DNA of 6,674 nt, taken from positions 1 through 6,674 of the forward strand of contig JAGMFA010000113.1 of assembly GCA_023127875.1 (NCBI GenBank), given 5' to 3'. A model generated the notes under the pieces. The model did not search any database. It was not told the DNA's origin and saw only the letters and a program-made list of their open reading frames with translations. Positions within the stretch are counted from its first letter, which is position 1. Each line of letters begins with the position of its first letter. This DNA comes from Candidatus Zixiibacteriota bacterium (GTDB lineage Bacteria > Zixibacteria > MSB-5A5 > SM1-73). The position numbers and the translations under genes were made by a program. This document shows positions 1 to 5,777 of this stretch, piece by piece.

Positions 1-50
1 TGGTTAAATACTGGAGCAAGAGATAAAAGAAACTTTCTGTAGTTCAACAT
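1..50 (-). CDS. Start of a further gene, truncated by the window edge
   Basis: An ATG at 50 is preceded by AGGAG with a 6-nt spacer, starting right after the TAA of the 76-aa gene. Sixteen codons are visible (MLNYRKFLLSLAPVFN) and the frame is open to the edge. The hydrophobic stretch after two basic residues could begin a membrane segment or signal peptide, but too little is present to say. Confidence 0.6.
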   Translation of the reverse strand, partial: MLNYRKFLLSLAPVFN

Positions 51-61
51 CGAAGACTCCT

Positions 62-292
62 TTATTCTAACTTCGAGCATCTTATCAAGTTCTTCGGATT
101 CAGAAGATAGATGCAGTCCCAGTCAATTTCTTCGGATTCACAATATCTTTTCATACACCTTTCCACAGCTTTCCTAAACCCAGGATTGGCCAGTACCTCC
201 TGGGGACTCTCTCCGAACTTTCTTGTATCTATCTCCAGTAGCTCATAACCTGGAGGCTCGACCCACCCATTGTAGAACAAACATTCATACAT
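62..292 (-). CDS. Hypothetical small protein (76 aa) with four cysteines
   Basis: Family not recognised. The ATG at 292 lies two bases after the preceding stop, with an AAAGGA stretch about ten bases upstream in the end of that gene. The protein is acidic, with cysteines at about residues 4, 46, 51, 60 and 72, four of them in the C-terminal third (ERCMKRYCESEEIDWDC then IRC). That spacing could hold a metal, but it is not a recognised finger or ribbon. The segment ESPQEVLANPGFRKAVERC looks helical. Its TAA is followed at once by the ribosome binding site of the next gene. Confidence 0.7.
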   Translation of the reverse strand: MYECLFYNGWVEPPGYELLEIDTRKFGESPQEVLANPGFRKAVERCMKRYCESEEIDWDCIYLLNPKNLIRCSKLE

Positions 293-294
293 GA

Positions 295-657
295 TTATTT
301 TTCCTTTTCACCAGATGCTTCAGGTAATTCACCCTGGCCAGTGGTCAGCTTCTCAAAGAAGAATTGATCCAATTTGACCAAGGCAAACATACGGCCAACA
401 TTGTAGTTCTTCGATAGAACCTTAATTGAATTCTCGAAGTCTTTGGAAGTAAAGTATTGCGCTTTGCCGGGGAATCCAATAGTCACACCGTATCGCAGCT
501 TAGCTTTATCCTTCTTGGTACCATTCAGATTCCTTGCCCATTCCTTCACAACCTTTCCAGGATAAAACCGGATGATTACTCCGAGTTCACCCTGATACTT
601 AACCAGCCAGCCGACCTTGGGTAAGGTCTCACTTAAAGGCTTAAGGGATCCCGACAT
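295..657 (-). CDS. Hypothetical basic protein (120 aa), possible small beta-barrel
   Basis: Family not recognised. The ATG at 657 follows GAGGAA within the end of the upstream gene. The N-terminal region VGWLVKYQGELGVIIRFYPG looks like the strand-turn-strand opening of an SH3-like barrel, but this is only a resemblance. The middle is Lys-rich (NGTKKDKAKLRYG) and the tail after about residue 105 is polar and probably disordered (GQGELPEASGEKEK). No cysteines, catalytic motif or membrane segment are seen. The basic charge would suit nucleic-acid binding, which is inference. The 76-aa gene follows after two bases (TAA-TC-ATG). Confidence 0.75.
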   Translation of the reverse strand: MSGSLKPLSETLPKVGWLVKYQGELGVIIRFYPGKVVKEWARNLNGTKKDKAKLRYGVTIGFPGKAQYFTSKDFENSIKVLSKNYNVGRMFALVKLDQFFFEKLTTGQGELPEASGEKEK

Positions 658-1049
658 ATTTCCTCAAGCGCATAAGTAATTTCCCAAGCTTTTCCATCTT
701 CAATCACAAATCCCCAATGCGCATCATCCTCGCCTTGGAGATGGACGAATAATCTTCCTCCGGGTGAATATCTGGCCAAAAGCTTAATCTCCTCTTCCAG
801 CTCGTAAAATTTATCATACTCCTGAGCGATCTCGATTATCCGGATGGTATCTTTATCGATCCTCTGAGCCAGGGAATAGACCGGCGTCTCTCCGTGCTTA
901 GAAAGCCATTCCTTAATTTCACTATCTCGAATTATGGCAATGTTGGAGATGGTGGGATGTTCCAGCTTATCGACCTCTTTAGCGAGAAGATCGATGCTGG
1001 TTACGATCAAATCGACATCCCATTCGTAGATTTGCGAATAGTATCCCAT
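633..1049 (-). CDS. Hypothetical protein (138 aa)
   Basis: Family not recognised. The ATG at 1049 is the only sensible start, because a TGA lies in frame a few codons upstream. No clear Shine-Dalgarno sequence precedes it (only a GGATAAG-like stretch), unlike its neighbours. The protein is acidic, with a helical N-terminal two thirds (repeated Glu/Lys/Ile/Leu, for example YDKFYELEEEIKLLARY, possibly a short coiled coil). A compact C-terminal segment, SPGGRLFVHLQGEDDAHWGF then VIEDGKAWEI, looks like a small beta sheet. No catalytic motif, membrane helix or signal peptide is seen. Its last 25 nt overlap the start of the 120-aa gene, whose GAGGA ribosome binding site lies inside this gene, so the two are translated together. 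Confidence 0.75.
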   Translation of the reverse strand: MGYYSQIYEWDVDLIVTSIDLLAKEVDKLEHPTISNIAIIRDSEIKEWLSKHGETPVYSLAQRIDKDTIRIIEIAQEYDKFYELEEEIKLLARYSPGGRLFVHLQGEDDAHWGFVIEDGKAWEITYALEEICRDPLSL

Positions 1050-1063
1050 TTTGGTCTTATCCG

Positions 1064-1099
1064 AATAAAATCAGGGGCACCTATTGAGTTAGATGCCCC
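1064..1099 (-). terminator. Hairpin after ssb, weak terminator or attenuator candidate
   Basis: In minus orientation GGGGCA (1099-1094) and TGCCCC (1079-1074) form a perfect 6-bp stem with a 14-nt loop, followed by TGATTTTATT. The stem is GC-rich, but the loop is large and the U-tract interrupted, so termination would be partial at best. It lies in the 83-nt gap between ssb and the 138-aa gene, whose own start has no clear ribosome binding site. Confidence 0.35.
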
Positions 1100-1132
1100 A
1101 TTTATGAAGGACCCTGCTCTGCGGCGCAAGAC

Positions 1133-1567
1133 TTAAAAAGGCAAATCCAAATCCTCCTCAACTGGTTGATCCTGCACCTTGGTCTCCTGAGTCTTAGTTT
1201 GCTCATCCGGAGCTTTAGCCGAGGTCTCTTGATTCTTAGCTCTGGGCTTGCTGCCGAACTGAACATTGAGGACGTTAAGAAGCTTGACCGACTTCTTCTG
1301 ATTGTTCTGGTCGGTGTATGAATTCGTCCTTATCGGTCCCTCGACCAAGATGCTCTGTCCCTTCTTCACATACTTACAGATATTCTGAGCGATCTTATCC
1401 CAGGCCACACATTGATGAAACTCAGTGCTCTCCTTCTTTCCATCTGAGCGACCGAAGACCTCAGTGGTGGCAACTGAAAACCTGGTGTAATGCTTTCCAT
1501 TCTTGGTTTTCTTCAATTGAGGATCATCCGTAATCCTGCCAATCAAGGTTAAGCGATTCAGGTTCAC
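1133..1567 (-). CDS. ssb: Single-stranded DNA-binding protein (SSB)
   Basis: This binds ssDNA during replication and repair and recruits partner proteins. From the GTG at 1567 the product has 144 residues, usual for bacterial or phage SSB. The OB fold covers about residues 1-100: NLNRLTLIGRITDDPQLKKT, then TRFSVATTEVF, EFHQCVAWDKIAQNICKYVK, KGQSILVEGPIRTNSY and LLNVLNVQFG, all in the order of the family. A Lys/Gln/Glu-rich disordered linker follows, ending in the acidic tip EEDLDLPF, the docking peptide for SSB partners. A longer start at GTG 1576 would add three residues but its ribosome binding site would overlap the start codon. A GGGGCA/TGCCCC hairpin lies just downstream, so transcription may partly end here. 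Confidence 0.95.
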   Translation of the reverse strand: MNLNRLTLIGRITDDPQLKKTKNGKHYTRFSVATTEVFGRSDGKKESTEFHQCVAWDKIAQNICKYVKKGQSILVEGPIRTNSYTDQNNQKKSVKLLNVLNVQFGSKPRAKNQETSAKAPDEQTKTQETKVQDQPVEEDLDLPF

Positions 1568-1572
1568 TCTAC

Positions 1573-1641
1573 TCACCTCCTTTTGAGCCTCTCATAAAAC
1601 CAGTCATAACCGAATATCAGCCTGATAATGGTTCTCATCAT
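1573..1641 (-). CDS. Possible 22-aa micro-ORF upstream of the ssDNA-binding protein
   Basis: Two adjacent ATG codons (1641 and 1638) follow TAAGGAGG, with spacers of only one and four bases, so the second ATG is the better start. The peptide is basic and amphipathic (MMRTIIRLIFGYDWFYERLK, then RR). It fills an otherwise empty gap exactly. Its last codons, AGG AGG TGA, form the ribosome binding site of the next gene, so its main purpose may be to couple translation from the zinc-ribbon gene to the ssDNA-binding protein. Coding is not proven; the close RBS spacing is suboptimal. Confidence 0.4.
   Translation of the reverse strand: MMRTIIRLIFGYDWFYERLKRR
1576..1581 (-). promoter_or_regulatory. 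Ribosome binding site that sets the ssDNA-binding protein start
   Basis: AGGAGG ends at 1576, leaving an ideal 8-nt spacer to the GTG at 1567. The longer GTG at 1576 would use the last G of this very motif, so it cannot be served by it. Confidence 0.65.
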
Positions 1642-1647
1642 TCCTCC

Positions 1648-1881
1648 TTAATGACGTTCTATTATTTTATCATCCTGATAAATAAAGCCACAATTATGAT
1701 CTGCATCTTCGGAACATTGGATTTCCAGGTATTCGTTGCTTCCCGGAACATTCTCCTCATACGCTTCTCCGATCTCTCCGGTATCTTCATCAATGGGGCT
1801 CCGGGTATACAGGGTTGCAAACAGCTCTAAGGGTGCTCCACATTTTCTACACCTATACTTTCCTGAGATTCTCCACGTTAA
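1648..1881 (-). pseudogene. Second zinc-ribbon half without a start codon (frameshifted 3' part)
   Basis: The frame is open from just after a TAG at 1884-1882 to the TAA at 1650-1648, 77 codons, and contains no ATG, GTG or TTG at all, so it cannot be translated alone from a normal start. The sequence is clearly protein-like: YRCRKCGAPLELF, an acidic middle (SPIDEDTGEIGEAYEEN), then C-x7-C in QCSEDADHNCGFIYQ, which completes a four-cysteine zinc site. Removing one G at the AAAGTAT junction (about 1858) would join it to the upstream half as ENLRKYRCRKCGAP. The causes could be an assembly or sequencing error, a real mutation, or +1 frameshifting at the TAG, which has AGGA a few bases upstream. 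Its stop overlaps the AAGGAGG of the following mini-ORF. Confidence 0.6.
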
Positions 1882-1996
1882 CTATGGCACACTCCGGTCG
1901 TGTCATAATTTCTCCGCATTGCTGGCACACTATCTTTCCTTCATCATTAAAATTCAAATCACTAGATCCGCACTTCTTACACAAAAGGATCAGCAT
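1853..1996 (-). CDS. Small zinc-ribbon protein, 5' half of an apparently split gene (47 aa)
   Basis: The ATG at 1996 is preceded by AAGGAGG with a 7-nt spacer, overlapping the stop of the VWA gene. The product is a zinc ribbon: CKKC at residues 6-9 and CQQC at 24-27 surround a short hairpin (GSSDLNFNDEGKIV), each followed by Gly. It then reads on to ENLRKV and a TAG at 1855-1853. At that point the +1 frame continues directly as a second cysteine pair (CRKCGAP), so the natural product is probably a two-ribbon protein of about 115 residues formed with the segment at 1881-1648. As annotated it could still be a functional stand-alone mini-protein. Its role is unknown; tiny zinc ribbons in mobile elements often bind nucleic acid or protein partners. 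Confidence 0.7.
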   Translation of the reverse strand: MLILLCKKCGSSDLNFNDEGKIVCQQCGEIMTRPECAIVNVENLRKV

Positions 1997-2008
1997 ATAA
2001 AGCCCTCC

Positions 2009-3166
2009 TTATTTTCTTTGTGGCAACTCAACTACCTTCCCAACTTTGGGTTTCCTGCCGTCACAAGTTAGAACCCAGAGAACCGGGATATTTCCTTTTA
2101 TCTGGGGATTCTCTTCACCGTAGCCATCGGTGAGATAAATAACTGCATCTGGCCTTGGTTTCATCTTCTCAAATGCGTAATCTAAAACTGGCTGAAAAGC
2201 TGTTCCTCCTCGACCAGTTATCTTCTCCGGAGGTTTCCCTCGATATCTATAAACCGCATGAATGGCTGCATCACATTCAGCTACGGTGATCTCATTTAGA
2301 GGATTCTGATAGATCCTGTGAATCTCACCAAAGAACTCCTTCAATTCCTCATTCGATATGCTCCCGGATGTATCCACACCGACCAACAGATTCAATCTGT
2401 GCTTTTTCCTTCTGCCTGGAGTATCCTCAAATCTCCGGTTCACCTTCTTCCAGGTATATCCACAATTGACCTTCTGGGCAGAGGCCACAAACATTCGGAG
2501 TATCATAAACCAGGGCAGGGTCCCATATTGTAATATCTCCCCCAGCAGTTCCTCCATCTCATAGGGGGAATGTCCTCTGGATTTTTCCATAGCCTCCTGA
2601 ACTAAGGATTTCACCACCTGCTGACCTACCACTATGTCTTTATCTCCTTCAGGCCATCTGGAATGATCATCCCATTTCTTGCCAGAACCTTTAGCTCCAA
2701 CAGCTATCTTAACTTTCTTAGCGTTTTTCATTATCAGCTCATAATACTGCTCAGAGGTGAGCTTAGCAGGGAGCTTGAATTTCTGATAAGTCAGAACCCA
2801 ATCCGGAAGATTTGATATGTATTGATTGGCGGCAATATCTGCCGCACAGTTGAATATCTCTTTATCTCTGTCTTTTTGTCTGAACTGATGAAGAAGCAAG
2901 ATATGATAGATTTCATGCTTTAGGATAGCCACCCTCTCATCCACAGAAAGCTCCGCAAACATCAAAGGATTTATGATCAGATGAGGAATAGCATCCTTAA
3001 TCCATACTCCAGCACAGGCGGGGAACCTTTCATCAAAACTCCTGGACATCTGCTGAATAATATGAGCATAGAAGGGTTCAGACTTGAGTAATACAACAAT
3101 GGCATTGCTCAAAGTCTGGTATGGTTCAATCACTAAGGACTGGCTCTGCAACTGGTTCGTTTTCAT
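2009..3166 (-). CDS. DUF2201-type putative zinc metallopeptidase with VWA-like domain
   Basis: The 385-aa product has two parts. The N-terminal part carries HEIYH at residues 84-88, an HExxH zinc-peptidase motif, followed by H93 and a conserved-looking FNCAADIAANQYI segment (105-117). The C-terminal part is VWA-like, with a metal-ion-dependent adhesion site built from DTSGS (265-269), T322 in RGGTAF and D347 in YLTDGYG. This arrangement is that of the DUF2201 putative metallopeptidase family (COG3864-like), typically encoded beside a MoxR ATPase, as here. The role is probably as the adaptor or effector driven by the ATPase; proteolysis is not proven. An ATG at 3214 is in frame and would add 16 residues, but the ATG at 3166 has AGGAG nine bases upstream, so I chose it. 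The gene overlaps the end of the ATPase gene by 41 nt, indicating coupled translation. Its stop overlaps the ribosome binding site of the zinc-ribbon gene. Confidence 0.9.
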   Translation of the reverse strand: MKTNQLQSQSLVIEPYQTLSNAIVVLLKSEPFYAHIIQQMSRSFDERFPACAGVWIKDAIPHLIINPLMFAELSVDERVAILKHEIYHILLLHQFRQKDRDKEIFNCAADIAANQYISNLPDWVLTYQKFKLPAKLTSEQYYELIMKNAKKVKIAVGAKGSGKKWDDHSRWPEGDKDIVVGQQVVKSLVQEAMEKSRGHSPYEMEELLGEILQYGTLPWFMILRMFVASAQKVNCGYTWKKVNRRFEDTPGRRKKHRLNLLVGVDTSGSISNEELKEFFGEIHRIYQNPLNEITVAECDAAIHAVYRYRGKPPEKITGRGGTAFQPVLDYAFEKMKPRPDAVIYLTDGYGEENPQIKGNIPVLWVLTCDGRKPKVGKVVELPQRK

Positions 3167-4319
3167 CTTTATTTTCTCCTGTGGTATGCTCCGTATGGTG
3201 CATACCCACTTCATTTATTCTTGGCTTCTTCTTTTTGCCATGGACAGCAGTCTTCAGCTTCTCTGTTAGCTCTCCATCTTTAGCAACTTCCTTATAGATA
3301 TTTTCCAGATTGTTCTCCAACAACTCATTGATCACCGCGAAGGATAAATCAGCTGGAATTGTCTTCAAGAGACTTGCCAGATTCCTAATTTCTTTGGGAA
3401 TCAGGTTTTTCTTCTCTTTAGCATAGATGATTATATCTGTGCAGGTGGCTTTGAGCAGATCCATCCTGGTCTGCTTTCCAGCAGACTGCCTTTCAATATC
3501 CTTCTTATGTTTGGCAAAGTTGGTTAAAATCAGCTTGCCTGAGATAGGCTTCTCATAATTCTCCTGCATGTATTTCTGAAAGATCACCGCATTTGCCTGA
3601 CCTATGCATCCGCACATTATCTGAAATCCAATCTCCTCTTTGGTGGCCTCATCCATCACCGTAAACATCTTGTGTAAAAGTTCATAGCTTCTTGGAGATG
3701 GAGTTATGTTCAGCTCAAAAGGTTTCTCCGGCAGGCCTAAGGCTTTGGGGTGAGCATTCACGAACCCGGTGATCTCCGGAGATATCTTCTGATGCCCAGC
3801 CCACATCAGCCATTCTTTGTGCTCCGGCGAATACCAGAAATGAACGAATCTATCCATCAAAGCGGGATCTAAGATTTGAACCTGATACTCTCCATCCGGT
3901 GGATTGGCAGCTGCAATCACTCTCCAACCTTCGGGCAAAACGTGAGTGTGAAGCCTGTAATCGAATACCAGCTGAAATATGGCCTGAAGAACGTCCTGAG
4001 TTCCTGCTCGGTTAATCTCATCTAAAAATAAGATCCCTTCTCCCTTAACAGGAAACCATCCTGGCTTTCCATAGATAGTTCTAATTACACCATCCTCACA
4101 TTCAGCGTTTCTGGGGATGCCAATCAGGTCTCCTACTTCCATCTGACCCAACCGGAGATCTATGCAGGTGGGAAATCCATTATTTCCTATTCCATAAAGC
4201 TCTTTAGCCAGCTCGTGGACAATCTGCGATTTGCCGCAGCCATGATTTCCCCAGAGCAATGCAGAGATTCTGGCAGCAATAGCTATTTTCAAAGCTTTCT
4301 TTACCTGGGATGCGTTCAT
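3126..4319 (-). CDS. MoxR-family AAA+ ATPase
   Basis: This is a cytoplasmic AAA+ ATPase expected to form a ring and use ATP hydrolysis to remodel a partner protein. Visible motifs are Walker A GNHGCGKS (residues 24-31), Walker B ILFLDE (96-101) followed by INRAGTQDVLQAIFQL, sensor 1 AAANPP (136-141, N139), an LMDRF arginine segment (154-158), and sensor 2 in ITPSPRSYELL (R209). This order and the LFLDEINRA wording are typical of MoxR-type ATPases. The AAA+ core spans about residues 5-300. The C-terminus is a Lys-rich linker (GKKKKPR) and an acidic, probably disordered tail whose coding region overlaps the next gene. The ATG at 4319 has AAGGAGG just upstream. MoxR ATPases usually sit beside VWA-domain proteins, and the next gene is one, which supports a working pair. 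The client is unknown. Confidence 0.92.
   Translation of the reverse strand: MNASQVKKALKIAIAARISALLWGNHGCGKSQIVHELAKELYGIGNNGFPTCIDLRLGQMEVGDLIGIPRNAECEDGVIRTIYGKPGWFPVKGEGILFLDEINRAGTQDVLQAIFQLVFDYRLHTHVLPEGWRVIAAANPPDGEYQVQILDPALMDRFVHFWYSPEHKEWLMWAGHQKISPEITGFVNAHPKALGLPEKPFELNITPSPRSYELLHKMFTVMDEATKEEIGFQIMCGCIGQANAVIFQKYMQENYEKPISGKLILTNFAKHKKDIERQSAGKQTRMDLLKATCTDIIIYAKEKKNLIPKEIRNLASLLKTIPADLSFAVINELLENNLENIYKEVAKDGELTEKLKTAVHGKKKKPRINEVGMHHTEHTTGENKDENEPVAEPVLSD
3176..3180 (-). promoter_or_regulatory. Ribosome binding site that sets the VWA protein start
   Basis: AGGAG on the minus strand, nine bases before the ATG at 3166 and inside the end of the ATPase gene. The longer candidate start at 3214 has no comparable site. 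Confidence 0.6.
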
Positions 4320-4361
4320 GACTCCTCCTTTTAATCTGTTTTGGTTAACGGGCTCCTGAGG

Positions 4362-5582
4362 TTAGTAGCCCTGCAATTTCTTTAAGTCAATCTTTTCCTG
4401 ATATTTTGCCAACAATCTGGACTTCAAACGCCATCTGTGTTTGTTCTCTATGTTGTATGTAGCTGTGTTTTTTCTTATCCACTCTGGTGAAAGCCCTGAA
4501 TATCCTGAATGACTGTAATAATAATAATTAAGTCGTGACATCATGTCCTTCAAGAAATTGAACTCCACCACAGTTCTGGTATGTCTCTTCGATTGAGAGG
4601 CATCGATGGCTACACCATTTTCCTCCGGCTTCATGCTGATCATCCAGATGCTTCCAGCCATCCAAACTCTCCATAAAGGAACAGAGCTTGCTCCTAGAGA
4701 TGAGCTGTTTTGAAGTGCAATGAGCATACAGGCTACTTCATCTTTATTTTTTATCTTAACCTTTCCGGGCTTCTCTCTGATCATGCTTTTTTCTATGATG
4801 AACTTATGGAAGGGATAATGCGGTTTTGTAATCAGGAATGCATGTCGATTAACAGGACAGGTAATCACGTATTTGCCTCCGACCGGCAGTTCGTCGTTAG
4901 AAAATCTAAGCTTCATTCCTCCGTAGTTTGATAATTCCAGGAATTCATCCACTGATCCAAATCGAGCCTTTATTTGCTGCAACAAAGCATTCTTATATTC
5001 ATCCTCTGAGATTTGACATTTTACGTTGTCCGCCACATTCCACCGGAACCACTCACATTCCAGAAAGCAATCCTTACATTGGTTCTTTCTGAAAGCATCA
5101 TATCGTAGTCTGGACTGAGTAGCATCCTTTATCTGCCGCTTTCTCTCCTTTATCAGGCTATCATCGAAGCTTATGTTCTCCAGAGTCGTTTGTTGAAAAG
5201 CTCCTACACAGTAGCCTGGCTTTACAAATTCGCCCTTTACTTGTAATTCAGCCTTTCCATATTGCTTTAGCTTGTAAACCAACTGATCGATATTCTCTTG
5301 ATCTGAACAGGGAGAGCCCTCGAAACAACATCTGTTGAAAAGCCTATCAAATTCATTATCACAGAAATCGCACAAGCTGAAGCTCTGATGATCAACCATC
5401 ACATTGACCTCTTTGACCCAGTAACTGAAAGGCTTACCCCTCAGTCCTGCTCTCTGGAAGTTTTCAAAATCGGTGATAGCGAACAGACCATTCTGCGGAG
5501 CGATTATTACATTATTCAGTTTTTTGAAATCAAAGTTTTCCTTTTGACCAATTATCCAGCCATTGACTTTAGTGTGATACAT
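4362..5582 (-). CDS. Unknown cysteine-rich protein (406 aa), first gene of the MoxR/VWA block
   Basis: I cannot assign a family. The ATG at 5582 is well supported by GGGAGGAG six bases upstream. Two cysteine clusters stand out: C71-x2-C74, C85, C86 and C92 in the first 100 residues, and C169-x2-C172-x3-C176 with C189 in the middle (NQCKDCFLECEWFRW). Such spacing fits zinc binding or an iron-sulfur cluster, but neither can be told from sequence alone. The C-terminal third is rich in Tyr, Trp and Arg, with a YYYYSHSGYSG stretch and a basic end. No signal peptide or membrane helix is seen. The gene is followed after 42 nt by the MoxR-type ATPase with its own AAGGAGG site, and preceded by the structured leader. 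By position it could be the client or partner of the MoxR/VWA pair; that is inference. Confidence 0.85.
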   Translation of the reverse strand: MYHTKVNGWIIGQKENFDFKKLNNVIIAPQNGLFAITDFENFQRAGLRGKPFSYWVKEVNVMVDHQSFSLCDFCDNEFDRLFNRCCFEGSPCSDQENIDQLVYKLKQYGKAELQVKGEFVKPGYCVGAFQQTTLENISFDDSLIKERKRQIKDATQSRLRYDAFRKNQCKDCFLECEWFRWNVADNVKCQISEDEYKNALLQQIKARFGSVDEFLELSNYGGMKLRFSNDELPVGGKYVITCPVNRHAFLITKPHYPFHKFIIEKSMIREKPGKVKIKNKDEVACMLIALQNSSSLGASSVPLWRVWMAGSIWMISMKPEENGVAIDASQSKRHTRTVVEFNFLKDMMSRLNYYYYSHSGYSGLSPEWIRKNTATYNIENKHRWRLKSRLLAKYQEKIDLKKLQGY

Positions 5583-5607
5583 GTCTTGCTCCTCCCAGAT
5601 ACAACAA

Positions 5608-5723
5608 TGGCCACGCCGTCTACGGATGATGCGATAAAACTCAGTAGATAGTTTTTTGACCCGATGAGCCTTGAGAAACTATCTGATAAAAACTCAGTTG
5701 AGTTTTCGCTGACAGCGTGGCCA
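5608..5723 (-). promoter_or_regulatory. Nested inverted repeats, putative structured RNA leader upstream of the 406-aa gene
   Basis: Three stems nest inside one another. The outer stem pairs 5608-5620 with 5711-5723 (13 positions). Its single imperfect pair is a G-U wobble in the minus-strand RNA but an A-C mismatch in a plus-strand RNA, which favours function in the minus transcript. The middle stem pairs 5631-5643 with 5699-5709 (11 bp with a 2-nt bulge). The inner stem pairs 5646-5654 with 5676-5684 (9 bp, perfect), leaving a 21-nt loop. An alternative hairpin, 5689-5695 with 5700-5706 (loop of 4), would compete with the middle stem, so a two-state switch is conceivable. No U-tract follows, so it is not a standard terminator. 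It ends 12 nt before the ribosome binding site of the 406-aa gene. It matches no riboswitch or ribozyme I know. A small hairpin-type mobile repeat is the main alternative, but I see no target-site duplication. The gene-free stretch 5583-5764 otherwise holds only the tandem duplication and this ribosome binding site. Confidence 0.5.
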
Positions 5724-5746
5724 ATAATTATCTTCCCTTTTTCAAT

Positions 5747-5777
5747 GGATTCATCCTGAAGGATTCATCCTGAAGGA
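5747..5777 (-). repeat. 14-bp tandem direct duplication at the 3' end of the 115-aa gene
   Basis: On the plus strand ggattcatcctgaa occurs twice back to back (5747-5760 and 5761-5774), followed by a further gga. The repeat contains the stop codon of the upstream gene. Fourteen is not a multiple of three, so gain or loss of one copy shifts every frame across it, but the 115-aa gene ends at the same TGA either way. It looks like replication slippage or an assembly artefact. Confidence 0.85.

Noticed and set aside
1101..1129. Possible promoter TTGCGC - 17 nt - CATAAA on the minus strand after ssb
   Set aside because: Only three of six and four of six bases match the consensus; this level of match is expected by chance.
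1736..2071. Plus-strand open frame of 111 codons
   Set aside because: It lies antisense to the well-supported zinc-ribbon segments and has no ribosome binding site, so it is a shadow frame.
4350..4371. GGGCT/AGCCC hairpin at the end of the 406-aa gene
   Set aside because: A 5-bp stem with a 12-nt loop and no U-tract is too weak to call a terminator.
5388..5651. Plus-strand open frame of 87 codons across the 406-aa gene start
   Set aside because: It is antisense to the strong start and ribosome binding site of the 406-aa gene and runs into the hairpin; treated as chance.
5658..5690. A CCGATGAG ... GAAAC stretch on the plus strand resembling a hammerhead ribozyme core
   Set aside because: The conserved CUGAUGA box has a C in place of the required U, and the intervening bases do not form a proper stem II. 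It also lies on the non-transcribed strand.
5608..5723. Miniature inverted-repeat transposable element
   Set aside because: The terminal repeats are suggestive, but the flanking bases show no target-site duplication and no second copy is in the window, so I did not annotate it as mobile.
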